64,000 bases of DNA from Streptomyces sp. AM 4-1-1 (GCF_029167625.1 NZ_CP119145.1:5394001-5458000); one strand, 5' to 3'. Numbered from the stretch's first letter, positions 45,903 to 54,835 are shown. Notes: generated by a model from the sequence alone, not told the origin. Translations and numbers: made by a program.

Positions 45903-46545
45903 CCGGACACCCCGCACCATCACGCTCATCGTCGTCGACGACCATCCCGTGGTACGGGACGGACTGCGCGGCATGTTCGAGTCGGCGGCCGGCTTCGAGG
46001 TACTGGGCGAGGCGGACAACGGCCTCGACGCGGTCGACCTCGTCGGCGGGCTCGACCCCGACGTCGTCCTCATGGACCTGCGGATGCCGGGCGGCGGCGG
46101 GGTCGCGGCGATCGCCGAACTGACCCGCCGGGGCGCCCGCGCCCAGGTCCTCGTCCTCACCACGTACGACACCGACTCCGACACCCTGCCCGCCATCGAG
46201 GCGGGCGCGACCGGCTATCTGCTCAAGGACGCCCCGCGCGAGGAACTGTTCACGGCCGTCCGCGCCGCCGCCGACGGCCGCACGGTGCTCTCGCCCGCCG
46301 TCGCCACCCGGCTCGTCTCCCGGGTGCGTGCCCCGGGTGCCACCCGCAACGAACCGCTGTCGGCCCGTGAGCGCGAGGTGCTGGCGCTGGTGGCCAGGGG
46401 CACCTCGAACCGCGCGATCGCCGCCGAACTCTTCATCAGCGAGGCCACGGTGAAGACCCACCTCACCCACATCTTCGCCAAGCTGGGCGTCAAGGACCGC
46501 GCGTCCGCCGTCGCCACCGGGTACGACCGGGGCATCCTCGGCTGA
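45895..46545 (+). CDS. NarL/FixJ-family response regulator
   Basis: Response regulator of 216 residues. Receiver: VVDDHP at 13-18, phosphoacceptor Asp61 (VLMDLRMPGG), and Lys in GYLLKDAP. The C-terminal LuxR-type helix-turn-helix spans about 150-210 (LSAREREVLALVARGTSNRAIAAEL then ATVKTHLTHIFAKLGVKDR). The start ATG at 45895 overlaps the kinase gene by 8 bp, so the pair is co-translated. It probably controls the ABC-2 operon at 42720-44436 in response to the kinase ligand. Confidence 0.94.
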   Translation: MADRTPRTITLIVVDDHPVVRDGLRGMFESAAGFEVLGEADNGLDAVDLVGGLDPDVVLMDLRMPGGGGVAAIAELTRRGARAQVLVLTTYDTDSDTLPAIEAGATGYLLKDAPREELFTAVRAAADGRTVLSPAVATRLVSRVRAPGATRNEPLSAREREVLALVARGTSNRAIAAELFISEATVKTHLTHIFAKLGVKDRASAVATGYDRGILG

Positions 46546-46864
46546 TCCCGGGCCCCTGCTCCGCCCCTACCGCCCGGCGGCGTACCTCCCGCCTCGCTCC
46601 GGACAACGGACCCGGCGGCCGGAACCCGAGCCGGCAGGCGTGCCGGGCGGGCTCGGCGATCCGCTGGGAGGAGCGGGCCCGGCGTCCCGCGCCACCGGAA
46701 GAAGTCCCTGGACACGTTGGGACAGAACGGTGACATTCGCAGGAACTTATCCCCGTTCCCGGTGTGATTATCTTGCGCCGAGCGTGCATTGCGGCGCGCG
46801 GGGGTAGGAGCCTTCGGGCTCCCGGGCCATGGCGATGCCAGGCCGGGTGAGGGGAGACACCACA
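46546..46864. other. 319-bp upstream region of the L,D-transpeptidase gene
   Basis: No gene supported. Bases 46731-46775 are AT-richer (TGACATTCGCAGGAACTTATCC, then GTGTGATTATCTTG) and are the best promoter candidate. A small perfect hairpin, GGAGCC-TTCG-GGCTCC, lies at 46807-46822 in the expected 5' leader, followed by GGGTGAGGGGAG, the ribosome binding site. I see no known riboswitch consensus, though a c-di-AMP element cannot be excluded by eye. Confidence 0.45.
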
Positions 46865-48112
46865 GTGAACGGGCAGCCGATTTCGGGGGCATCGGTCGGG
46901 GCGCACGGCGGACGGCGAGGCCGCAGGGCCGCCGGACTGTCGGCCCTGGTGCTGAGCGCACTGCTGCTGGCGACGGGGTGCGGGGGCGGCGCCTCCGGGA
47001 GCGGCGGCGACGGCAAGGGCGGCGGTACGAAGGTCGAGGACACCGCCGCGTCGCGCGCGGTCGTCACCATCACGCCCAAGGACGGCGCCGACTCCGTCGC
47101 CACCAGCGGGGCGCTGAAGATCTCGGCGGAGCAGGGCAAGCTGACCACGGTCAAGGTCGCCGACCCCAAGGGGCAGGAGGTCGAGGGCGCCATCGCGGCG
47201 GACGGCGCGAGCTGGGCCCCGGAGCGGCACCTGGCGGCAGCGACCAAGTACACCGTCCACGTGATCGCGAAGGACACCGACGGCCGTCAGTCGGCCAAGG
47301 ACACCACCTTCACGACGCTGGTCCCGAAGAACACCTTCGTCGGGCAGTACACCCCCGAGGACGGCTCGACGGTCGGCGTCGGCATGCCGGTCTCGATCCA
47401 CTTCACCCGGGGCATCACCGACCCGGACGCCGTCGAGAAGGCCATCAAGGTGACGGCCGTGCCGGCCGTGCCGATCGAGGGTCACTGGTTCGGCAACGAC
47501 CGCCTCGACTTCCGCCCGCAGAACTACTGGGCCGCGGGCACCAAGGTCACCGTCCGGATCGGTCTCGACGGGGTCGAGGGGCGCCCCGGTGTGTACGGCA
47601 AGCAGACGAGGACGGTGAACTTCACCGTCGGCCGCAGTCAGGTGAGCACGGTCGACGCGGCGTCGCACCGGATGAAGGTGGTCAGGGACGGCAAGGAGAT
47701 CAAGGACATCGCGATCTCCGCGGGCGCCCCGGCGACCACCACCTACAACGGTCAGATGGTCATCAGCGAGAAGCTGAAGGTGACCCGGATGAACGGTGAC
47801 ACCGTGGGCTTCGGCGGCGAGTACGACATCAAGGACGTGCCGCACGCCATGCGGCTGTCCACGTCGGGCACCTTCATCCACGGCAACTACTGGGGCGGCT
47901 CCGGGGTCTTCGGTTCCGCCAACACCAGCCACGGCTGTGTGGGGCTGCGGGACGTGCGCGGCGCCGGGGACGGCAGCACCCCGGCGGCCTGGTTCTTCGA
48001 CAACTCGCTGATCGGTGACGTGGTGGTCGTGAAGAACTCCAAGGACAAGGTGATCCAGCCGGACAACGGTCTCAACGGCTGGAACATGCCCTGGTCGGAG
48101 TGGACCAGGTAG
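46865..48112 (+). CDS. Lipoprotein L,D-transpeptidase
   Basis: Cell-wall enzyme that forms 3-3 crosslinks in peptidoglycan. 415 residues: a basic start, hydrophobic signal segment and lipobox LLATGC (Cys about 39), so it is a lipid-anchored exported protein. Then a Gly/Ser linker, two Ig-like domains (about 62-165 and 166-258, as in mycobacterial LdtMt2), and the YkuD catalytic domain with HGNYWGG and SHGCVGLRD (nucleophile Cys358, His356). A Trp-rich C-terminal segment (NGWNMPWSEWTR) caps the domain. Start: GTG at 46865 after GGGGAG; an ATG at 46829 is alternative. Confidence 0.93.
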   Translation: MNGQPISGASVGAHGGRRGRRAAGLSALVLSALLLATGCGGGASGSGGDGKGGGTKVEDTAASRAVVTITPKDGADSVATSGALKISAEQGKLTTVKVADPKGQEVEGAIAADGASWAPERHLAAATKYTVHVIAKDTDGRQSAKDTTFTTLVPKNTFVGQYTPEDGSTVGVGMPVSIHFTRGITDPDAVEKAIKVTAVPAVPIEGHWFGNDRLDFRPQNYWAAGTKVTVRIGLDGVEGRPGVYGKQTRTVNFTVGRSQVSTVDAASHRMKVVRDGKEIKDIAISAGAPATTTYNGQMVISEKLKVTRMNGDTVGFGGEYDIKDVPHAMRLSTSGTFIHGNYWGGSGVFGSANTSHGCVGLRDVRGAGDGSTPAAWFFDNSLIGDVVVVKNSKDKVIQPDNGLNGWNMPWSEWTR

Positions 48113-48176
48113 TCCCTTCCCCACCGGCCCGCCCGTACCTCTCCAGCGGTACGGCGGACGGTCGGACGCGGTACGT

Positions 48177-48225
48177 ACCCGGGCGGGCCCGGTGCTGTGA
48201 CCAACGGCACCGGGCCCGCCCGGGT
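48177..48225 (+). terminator. Strong terminator after the L,D-transpeptidase gene
   Basis: Perfect 19-bp stem: arms 48177-48195 (ACCCGGGCGGGCCCGGTGC) and 48207-48225, with an 11-base loop TGTGACCAACG. It ends 23 bp before the next gene start. Confidence 0.92.
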
Positions 48226-48248
48226 TAGCGCCGGTTAACCTGCCTGCC

Positions 48249-49016
48249 ATGACCGTAACCCTCGAAGCAAGCGGCGGCGTCGGCACGATCCGGCTGGACC
48301 GACCGCCGATGAACGCGCTGGACATCGCGACCCAGGACCGGCTGCGCGAACTCGCCGAAGAGGCGTCCCGCCGCGACGACATCCGTGCCGTGGTGATCCA
48401 CGGCGGCGAGAAGGTGTTCGCGGCCGGCGCCGACATCAAGGAGATGGAGGCGATGGACCATCCAGCGATGATCGTGCGCTCCAAGGCGCTCCAGGAATCG
48501 TTCACCGCCGTGGCCCGGATTCCCAAACCGGTCGTCGCGGCCATCACCGGATACGCCCTGGGCGGTGGCTGTGAGCTGGCGCTGTGCGCCGACTTCAGGA
48601 TCGCCGCCGACAACGCCAAGCTCGGGCAGCCGGAGATCTTGCTCGGCCTGATCCCGGGCGCGGGCGGCACCCAGCGGCTGGCCCGTCTGATCGGCCCGTC
48701 CAAGGCCAAGGACCTGATCTTCACCGGCCGTCATGTGCGGGCCGAGGAGGCCCTGGCGATCGGCCTGGTGGACCGGGTGGTGCCCGCCGCCGAGGTGTAC
48801 GAGCAGGCGCACTCCTGGGCCGGCCGGCTGGCCAAGGGCCCGGCACTCGCACTGCGGGCGGCGAAGGAGTCCGTCGACGCGGGCCTGGAGACCGACATCG
48901 ACACCGGTCTGGCGATCGAACGCACGTGGTTCGCAGGTCTGTTCGCCACCGAGGACCGCGAGCGCGGGATGCGCAGCTTCGTGGAGGAGGGACCGGGCAA
49001 GGCCAAATTCCTCTGA
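48249..49016 (+). CDS. Enoyl-CoA hydratase/isomerase family protein
   Basis: Crotonase-fold enzyme of 255 residues, likely hydrating trans-2-enoyl-CoA in fatty acid or amino acid catabolism. Oxyanion-hole segments are AAGADIKEME (about 58-67) and GYALGGGCELALCADFRIA (about 101-119). The catalytic Glu positions are present in GQPEILLGLIPGAGGTQR (about 127-144), including the second Glu usually missing in isomerases. The start ATG at 48249 lacks a strong ribosome binding site, and the terminator just upstream means its promoter is very close or within it. No operon partner; the acyl substrate is unknown. Confidence 0.9.
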   Translation: MTVTLEASGGVGTIRLDRPPMNALDIATQDRLRELAEEASRRDDIRAVVIHGGEKVFAAGADIKEMEAMDHPAMIVRSKALQESFTAVARIPKPVVAAITGYALGGGCELALCADFRIAADNAKLGQPEILLGLIPGAGGTQRLARLIGPSKAKDLIFTGRHVRAEEALAIGLVDRVVPAAEVYEQAHSWAGRLAKGPALALRAAKESVDAGLETDIDTGLAIERTWFAGLFATEDRERGMRSFVEEGPGKAKFL

Positions 49017-49267
49017 CCGAACGAGAGTTGGGTACAGCCGGACAGGGATTCATCCGTGTGGGCGGATTCGCCGGGCCTTGGGAAAGATGCCAGGCTCGGC
49101 GTTCTCCGACCAGGGGAAAAGTCGCCCCAGGACCACAACTGCCCAGCTCAGAGCTTGTGTTGACGGATTTTTTCTGCCCATGGCATATGCCGAACGACCG
49201 CCCCCGGGAGTGTCGCTCCGGGGCGCGGATTCCTCAGGAACGGCCCCGGAGGCCGAACCGTGCGGCC

Positions 49268-49783
49268 ATGATGGTGCGTATGGCGGGCCTGGAGGGTGTG
49301 GAACAGCCGCGGCAGCGCGGTGGTGCGGCGGCGGCGCGCTGGATGCCGGCCGCCGAGGACGAACAGGCGTTCAAGGCGCTGGAGTTGTTCGGAAGCCCGG
49401 CCGAGGAGGAGATCCGGTTGCCCTCGCGGCCGGAGTCCGCGGCCACCGCCCGCAGGCTCACCGCCGGAGTGGTACTGCACCAGTGGGCGCTCTCCGCGCA
49501 GACCGCCGAGTACGCCGTACTGCTCGTCTCGGAGCTCGTCGGCAACGCGGTCCGGCACACCGGCGCCCGGGTCTTCGGGCTGCGGATGGTGCGCCGCCGA
49601 GGCTGGATCAGGGTCGAGGTGCGCGATCCCTCACGCGGGCTGCCGTGTCTGATGCCCGTGCAGGAGATGGACGTCAGCGGCCGGGGGCTTTTCCTCGTCG
49701 ACAAGCTCTCCGACCGGTGGGGCGTGGATCTGCTGCCGCGCGGCAAGGTCACCTGGTTCGAGATGCGGATCTCCGACCGCTGA
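49268..49783 (+). CDS. RsbW-like ATP-binding (HATPase_c_2) regulatory protein
   Basis: Protein of 171 residues with the GHKL ATPase fold of anti-sigma-factor kinases. The N box is LLVSELVGNAVRHTGA (about 97-112), and the G1 and G2 boxes are VRDPSRGLP (about 126-134) and GRGLFLVDKLSDRWGV (about 147-162). Streptomyces encode dozens of such proteins; partners are usually an anti-sigma antagonist or PP2C phosphatase, but none is adjacent here. Several in-frame starts (ATG 49268, ATG 49271, ATG 49280) cannot be separated because no clear ribosome binding site is present. Confidence 0.85.
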   Translation: MMVRMAGLEGVEQPRQRGGAAAARWMPAAEDEQAFKALELFGSPAEEEIRLPSRPESAATARRLTAGVVLHQWALSAQTAEYAVLLVSELVGNAVRHTGARVFGLRMVRRRGWIRVEVRDPSRGLPCLMPVQEMDVSGRGLFLVDKLSDRWGVDLLPRGKVTWFEMRISDR

Positions 49784-50456
49784 AGGGACCCGCGGAGGGC
49801 TGTGGTCGGGGAGCCTGGCCGACCCGGGCCCTCGGTCCGGGCCCTCGACTTGGCCCCTTGGCCCCGGCCCCGGGGGTGGGCCATAGGCGGCCGTACGTGC
49901 GTAAGACGCACCGAAGCCCCCGGTCCGCCGTGGTGGGGCGCTGCGGGGGCTGCGGTGGGGGCCGTGGCGTGGGGGTGTGTCCACGGCCGCTCGTGACGAC
50001 CTGGCCCGGGTCAATGGTGGTCGTGGCTCCGACTATGGCAGATGGGCGGCTGTGGTGCCAAAGGCCCATACCTGCGCGAAAGTGTCAATACCGTGACATC
50101 GGCAGGATGAATCGTAGGTGTGATGGGTCACTCGCCTGGTAATTGACGCATGGCGGCGGGCTTCACGCCGGGATTTACCGATCACCGCAAGAGCGGACGG
50201 ACTCATTCCGTGCGTTCATCGCGCAAGCCGGTCCTTCCGACCGGTCTCGCGGGCCGGTCCCGTAAGCCGGTCCCGTAGGTCAATCCGGTGGGCAGGTCCC
50301 GCAAGCCGGTCCCGCGGACGGGTGCCGTCGCGGCCCGCGAAAGGCCCTGAAACGGCCTAATCGTCATTTGATCGTCATTAACGCCCCTACGGTGGTTCAC
50401 CGGGGCCCGCTCCTCGCCCCGGCCCCTCGGACCCGACCCCGGGAAGGTGCACGGCC
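49784..50456. other. 673-bp gene-free region
   Basis: No gene is supported on either strand. The middle (about 50020-50215) is AT-richer than its flanks and probably contains promoters (GCGCGAAAGTGTCAATACCGTGA near 50073; CTGGTAATTGACGC near 50136). Bases 50217-50335 are a degenerate repeat tract described separately. The last 20 bases include GGAAGG before the downstream ATG. Confidence 0.5.
50217..50335. repeat. Degenerate GCAAGCCGGTCCC repeats
   Basis: About eight imperfect units of 12-15 bp based on GCAAGCCGGTCCC (e.g. GTAAGCCGGTCCC, GCAAGCCGGTCCC, CGGGCCGGTCCC) in the spacer upstream of the NodB-like gene. Non-coding; it resembles the tract at 26226-26346 in style but not in sequence. 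Confidence 0.7.
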
Positions 50457-51272
50457 ATGAACGGTCGCGAGTCACCCGTACCCCGCCGCGACACGCTGCG
50501 GGCAGCCGCGGGGGCGGCCCTCGCGGCAGCCTTCGCCTCGGGCTGTACGGAACACGGCGGCACCCCCCACGCCCGGCCGCCCACCCCCTCGGCCGGCGGC
50601 CCCGCGCGTACCCCCACCCCCGCCCGGCCCGCCGCACCGGCCCACGCGGCCGCCCCGCACCGCTTCCCCGGCCGGCCCGCGCAGATCGTCCACGGCCCCC
50701 GCGACCGCGCCCGGGTGGCCCTCACCTTCCACGGCCAGGGCGACCCCTCGATCGCCAGATCCGTCCTCGCCGAAGCCGAACGCGCCGGGGCGAGGGTCAC
50801 CGTCCTCGCCGTCGGTGACTGGCTCGACGAACACCCCGAGATGGCCCGCCGGGTCCTCGACGGCGGCCACGACCTCGGCAACCACACCCAGCACCACCTC
50901 GACATCTCCTCGATGGGCGAGGCGCGGGCGTACGCCGAGATCACCGGCTGCGCCGACCGGTTGCGCCGCCTCACCGGCTCCATCGGCACCTGGTTCCGGC
51001 CCTCACGGACCCAGCACGCCACCCCCCTCGTCCAGCGGCTCGCCCAGCGCGCCGGATACCCCCACGTCCTCTCGTACGACGTGGACTCCCTCGACTTCAC
51101 CTCGCCCGGTGCCACGGCCGTCACCCGCAAGGTCGCCGGGGAGATCCGCAACGGATCGGTGGTCAGCCTGCACTTCGGCTACGCGGACACGGTCGCGGCC
51201 CTGCCGCTCCTCCTCACCGAAATCGACCGCCGCGGGCTGCGCGCGGTGACCACGACGGAGTTGTTGACCTGA
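50457..51272 (+). CDS. NodB-like polysaccharide deacetylase lipoprotein, catalytic Asp pair missing
   Basis: Exported protein of 271 residues. Arg-rich start (PVPRRDTL), hydrophobic Ala-rich segment, and Cys30 in FASGC as lipobox; Pro/Thr/Ala-rich linker about 31-70; NodB fold about 80-270. The NodB family normally has TFDD as motif 1 and HTxxH as motif 2. Here motif 1 reads TFHGQGD (Thr90, Phe91, His92), while motif 2 GNHTQHH keeps His143 and His147. Without the Asp pair, ordinary deacetylation is doubtful; a different chemistry or a binding role is possible. It overlaps the next gene by 1 bp (TGATG), so the two proteins are probably made together. Confidence 0.82.
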   Translation: MNGRESPVPRRDTLRAAAGAALAAAFASGCTEHGGTPHARPPTPSAGGPARTPTPARPAAPAHAAAPHRFPGRPAQIVHGPRDRARVALTFHGQGDPSIARSVLAEAERAGARVTVLAVGDWLDEHPEMARRVLDGGHDLGNHTQHHLDISSMGEARAYAEITGCADRLRRLTGSIGTWFRPSRTQHATPLVQRLAQRAGYPHVLSYDVDSLDFTSPGATAVTRKVAGEIRNGSVVSLHFGYADTVAALPLLLTEIDRRGLRAVTTTELLT

Positions 51273-52465
51273 TGCCCCACCTCCTCGGGCGCACCCGGTG
51301 CGCCACGCGCACCCCGGCCCTGCTCGGGGCCGTACTCCTCGTCGCTCTCGCCGGCTGCGGCTCGTCGGACGGACACGGCAGTCCGGCCGCCGCCCCGCCA
51401 CCGACCCCGTCCCGGGTCGGCCCGGCGGCCCCGCCCGGACTGCCGGGGATGCCGCCGGTGCTCGATCCGCGTGACGTCTACGCCGCCGACCGCGCGGGCC
51501 GGCTGTCACCGGTCGTCCGGAAGTTCCCGCCGCGCGTCTACGTACCCAACACCGCCTCCGACACGGTGACGGTGATCGATCCCAGGACGTACAAGGTCAT
51601 CGAGACGATCCCGGTCGGCCGGCAACCCCAGCACGTCGTCCCCTCGTGGGACCTGAGGACGCTCTGGGTCAACAACGACCTGGGCGACAGCCTCACCGCC
51701 ATCGACCCCGCCACCGGGAAACCCGGCCGCACGGTCAAGGTCTCCGACCCGTACAACCTCTACTTCACACCCAACGGGAAGTACGCCGTCGTCATGGCGT
51801 CGATGGACCGCCAACTCGTCTTCCGCGACCCGCGGACCATGAAACGCGTCAAGACGGTCCCGGTCACCTGCGCGGGGGTCAACCACGCAGACTTCTCGGC
51901 GGACGGGCGGTACTTCATCGTCTCCTGCGAGTTCTCCGGGGAACTCCTCAAGGTCGACACCGAGCGGATGAAGGTCGTCGGCACGCAGAAGCTGCCGGTG
52001 CGCGGCGCGATGCCGCAGGACGTCAAGCTCTCACCGGACGGCAGGACCTTCTACATCGCGGACATGGCGGCCAACGGGATGTGGGTGCTGGACGCCGGGA
52101 AGTTCACCACCCCGAAGCTGATGCCCACCGGCAAGGGCTGCCACGGGCTGTACGTCAGCCGCGACTCCCGCGAGATGTACATCTCCAACCGGGGCGAGGG
52201 CAGCGTCTCCGTCTTCGACTTCGCCCGGAACGAGCTGACGAGGAAATGGCAGCTGCCGAACGGCGGCAGCCCCGACATGGGCGGCGTCTCGGCCGACGGC
52301 AAGGTGCTCTGGCTGTCGGGGCGTTACGACTCCGAGGTGTACGCGATCGACACGAGCGACGGCAGACAGCTCGCCAGGATTCCGGTCGGCAAGGGCCCGC
52401 ACGGACTCGCCGTCTATCCGCAGCCGGGCCGCTACTCGCTGGGCCACACCGGAGTCTTCCGCTGA
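51272..52465 (+). CDS. YVTN-type beta-propeller lipoprotein
   Basis: Exported protein of 397 residues with lipobox LAGCGSS (Cys about 29), a Pro-rich linker to about 75, and a seven-bladed propeller. Repeats such as VYVPNTASDTVTVIDPRTYK, LWVNNDLGDSLTAIDP, FYIADMAANGMWVLD and MYISNRGEGSVSVFD show the YVTN pattern, with IPVGRQPQHV and IPVGKGPHGLA as blade connectors. Some propellers of this group are surface binding proteins or nitrite reductase-like domains, but no heme motif (CxxCH) is visible. The start at 51272 overlaps the NodB-like stop by one base. Function is likely tied to that protein; ligand unknown. Confidence 0.85.
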   Translation: MPHLLGRTRCATRTPALLGAVLLVALAGCGSSDGHGSPAAAPPPTPSRVGPAAPPGLPGMPPVLDPRDVYAADRAGRLSPVVRKFPPRVYVPNTASDTVTVIDPRTYKVIETIPVGRQPQHVVPSWDLRTLWVNNDLGDSLTAIDPATGKPGRTVKVSDPYNLYFTPNGKYAVVMASMDRQLVFRDPRTMKRVKTVPVTCAGVNHADFSADGRYFIVSCEFSGELLKVDTERMKVVGTQKLPVRGAMPQDVKLSPDGRTFYIADMAANGMWVLDAGKFTTPKLMPTGKGCHGLYVSRDSREMYISNRGEGSVSVFDFARNELTRKWQLPNGGSPDMGGVSADGKVLWLSGRYDSEVYAIDTSDGRQLARIPVGKGPHGLAVYPQPGRYSLGHTGVFR

Positions 52466-52592
52466 CCCGTGCCCCGCGCCGCCGTGGGCGGGCGGTCGAC
52501 TCCCGTGCCGCCCGCAGGCCGTGCGACGGGCCCGCTCATCCCTGGGCGACGGGGTCCGGGCTTCCCGGCTCGTCGACCGTCCGCGCGACGCG

Positions 52593-53592
52593 GTGACCAC
52601 CACCGTCGCGGCGACCGGAGGAGCCCCGCGCCATCGCCGCCCCCGGTGGGCCGCCGCGCCCCGGTCCTCAAGGCGTGCGCCGGCCTCGTGGACTGCGCCC
52701 TGACGGTCCTGACCCTTCTCGTCGCCTGGTCCGGCGCCGGCCTCGCCGGGCGCGGCACGGGCGAACTCCGGATACCGGGCGCGGGCCCGGCGACCGTACT
52801 GCGCGCGACGCTGTTCGCGACCCTCGCCCTCCACATCGGCCGGCTCGCCGTGGCCGGGCTCGCCCGCACCGTCCCGGACCGGCCGCGGCGTCTGCCGCGC
52901 GAACGGATGGTGGGGACCTCGCTCACCGGAGCGGTGGCGTCGGCAGGACGGATCGCACGGCTCGCCGAGGTCAGCGATCTCTCCCTCACCGGCACCTACG
53001 GCACCAGGGAGGGCGGGCTGCTCCTCCTCATGGCCAACGGTTTCGTGTTCGCCGCGGGCTGCGTGGGCCGGACGCCCCGGCTGGTCCGCCGTGCCGCTCG
53101 CCCTGGTCGTCGGCGCCGAGGCGCTGCGGGCCCACCCGGAGGCGTACACCCCGGAGATCGGGGCCGTGCTGACCGTCGTCCATCTGACGGCCGCCTCGCT
53201 GTGGGCCGACGGGCTGTTCCACGTGCTCCGCGCCATGCGGCTGTGGCGCGGACACCCCGGGGGCCGCCCGCGCGCTGCTCGGCCGCTACGCCAGGCTCGC
53301 CGTGTGGCTGTACGTGGCGCTCGCGGTGACCGGGACGTTCAGCACCCTGCGGCGGCTGCCCCTCGACACGGTGTTCACCTCGACGTACGGGCGGACCCTG
53401 CTGGTCAAGTTCGCGTTGCCGGCCGTGGTGAACGCGCTCGCGCTGACCGCCAGACTGCGGCTGACACGGGACGGGGACCCCGCCACCGCGCACCGCCCGG
53501 CCCGTCGGGAGCGGACGGTGCTGGTGGCGGTCGTGCTGGTGTCGGCGATCCTGACCGTCGTACCTGATCCGCACTGCATCAGTACGCGCTGA
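52593..53592 (+). pseudogene. CopD-like membrane protein gene broken by frameshifts
   Basis: Consecutive pieces in different frames form one CopD-type (copper resistance/DUF) multi-helix protein. In order: a possible N-terminus from GTG 52593 (VTTTVAATGGAP), then from about 52665 CAGLVDCALTVLTLLVAWSG to MANGFVFAAGCVGRTPRLV near 53085, then VPLALVVGAEALRAHPEAYT through DGLFHVLRAMRLWRGHPG near 53265, then ARALLGRYARLAVWLYVALA to PDPHCISTR at 53592. The frame changes twice by +1 (about 53085 and 53266, the latter at a CCCCGGGGG run), and perhaps once near 52660. Either real decay or assembly indels. It follows the YVTN gene by about 130 bp and may have been its operon partner. Confidence 0.72.
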
Positions 53593-53827
53593 CGCGAAGC
53601 CCCGGCAACGGCCCGCGGTCGGGACCACTCAGCGGCCCGGACGGTCGGGGGCGGATGACTCCGGCGCCCGGCACGGTCGGGGGTCGGCGGCTCCGCCGCG
53701 ACCCGGCACTCGGCACCGGTCCGTTCGCGCTCTCGAACGGCGTGGAGGAGGCCGGCCGTGCGATCCGGTGCCCCCGGGCCCCGCGTCAAGGAATTCGTCG
53801 GCCTTCCCCGTCACCGGGAACCCGGCC

Positions 53828-54835
53828 TCAGGACCGGCGGGCACCCGTCGCCACGGCATGAGGCTGATCCGGCACCGGACCGTCCTCCGCCAGCGGGTCG
53901 ACCGATCGCGGCAGCCACCGCGAGGCGGGGTGGACCGTGCGCCAGTGACGGGCGATGTCCACGCGCCGGGTGACCCAGACATCGGGGTGACCGGCCACGA
54001 GATCCAGGAACCGGCGCAGATCCGCTGCGCGACCGGGTCGTCCGCTGACGCGCAGATGCAGCCCGACACTCATCATGCGCGGGCGTTCCGCGCCTTCCTC
54101 CAGGAGGAGTTCAAGAGCTTGTGTGAGGTAGGCGGAGAACGACTCGGACTGGAAGCCGTAGGTGTTGACGTACCGGCCGTCGTTGTTGTCGAGGGTGTAG
54201 GGGATCACGAGCTGCGCGACGCCGTCGACGTCGCTCCAGTACGGCAGGTCGTCGCTGAAGGAGTCCGAGTCGTAGAGGAAACCCCCGTGCTCGACCACGA
54301 GACGGCGGGTGTTGGGGCTGTTGCGACCCGTGTACCAACCGAGCGGCGCCTCGCCGCACACCTCGGTGTGGAGCCGTACGGCCCGCTCGATGTGCTCGCG
54401 CTCGACCTCCGGCTCCAGTTCCGCGTAGTTGATCCACCGAAGGGAGTGCGAGGCGATCTCCCAATCGGATTCCTGGGCGGCGGCTATCAGATCGGGGTTG
54501 CGGCGGAGCGACTCGGAGATACCGAAGACCGTCACCGGCAGTCCGCGCTCGTCGAACAGCCTGCGGAGCCGCCAGAAGCCGGCGCGGGTGCCGTACTCGT
54601 ACTGGGACTCGACGTTGAGGTTGCGGCGACCCCGCAGAGCGGTGGTCGGCTCCTCCGTGAGGAACGCCTCCGACGCCGCGTCGCCGTGCAGGATGTTGTT
54701 CTCGCCGCCCTCCTCAAGATTGAGGACGAACTGCACGGCTACCTTCGCACCACCGGGCCACTGCGCGTGGGGAAGCTGTCTGCCGTAGCCGGCGAGGTCG
54801 CGGGGGTAGTCGCTGGGTGAGGAGACGGGAATCAT
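53828..54835 (-). CDS. PuuE-like polysaccharide deacetylase/allantoinase family protein
   Basis: Cytosolic protein of 335 residues with the NodB-like fold of the PuuE subgroup (cofactor-independent allantoinase and related hydrolases of C-N bonds). Typical PuuE features are the N-terminal DYPRDLAGYG, VQFVLNLEEGGENNIL (about 35-50), SEYGTRAG-like QYEYGTRAG, ASHSLRWI (about 128-135), and GWYTGRNSPNTRRL. It has no signal peptide. It is divergent from the FCD regulator and lies beside a sugar-acid type catabolic operon rather than with purine genes, so the real substrate may be an N-acyl or amide sugar derivative (inference). Confidence 0.82.
   Translation of the reverse strand: MIPVSSPSDYPRDLAGYGRQLPHAQWPGGAKVAVQFVLNLEEGGENNILHGDAASEAFLTEEPTTALRGRRNLNVESQYEYGTRAGFWRLRRLFDERGLPVTVFGISESLRRNPDLIAAAQESDWEIASHSLRWINYAELEPEVEREHIERAVRLHTEVCGEAPLGWYTGRNSPNTRRLVVEHGGFLYDSDSFSDDLPYWSDVDGVAQLVIPYTLDNNDGRYVNTYGFQSESFSAYLTQALELLLEEGAERPRMMSVGLHLRVSGRPGRAADLRRFLDLVAGHPDVWVTRRVDIARHWRTVHPASRWLPRSVDPLAEDGPVPDQPHAVATGARRS

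Noticed and set aside
48177..48225. Large hairpin considered as a mobile-element end
   Set aside because: Position directly after a stop codon and a small loop fit a terminator; there is no transposase or second copy.
46490..48724. A 744-codon minus-strand frame opposite the L,D-transpeptidase
   Set aside because: Antisense to a lipoprotein with lipobox and SHGC motif; no recognisable domains.
50203..50637. A minus-strand frame over the repeat tract and the start of the NodB-like gene
   Set aside because: Arg/Gly/Pro-rich, built from repeats and antisense codons, without a ribosome binding site.
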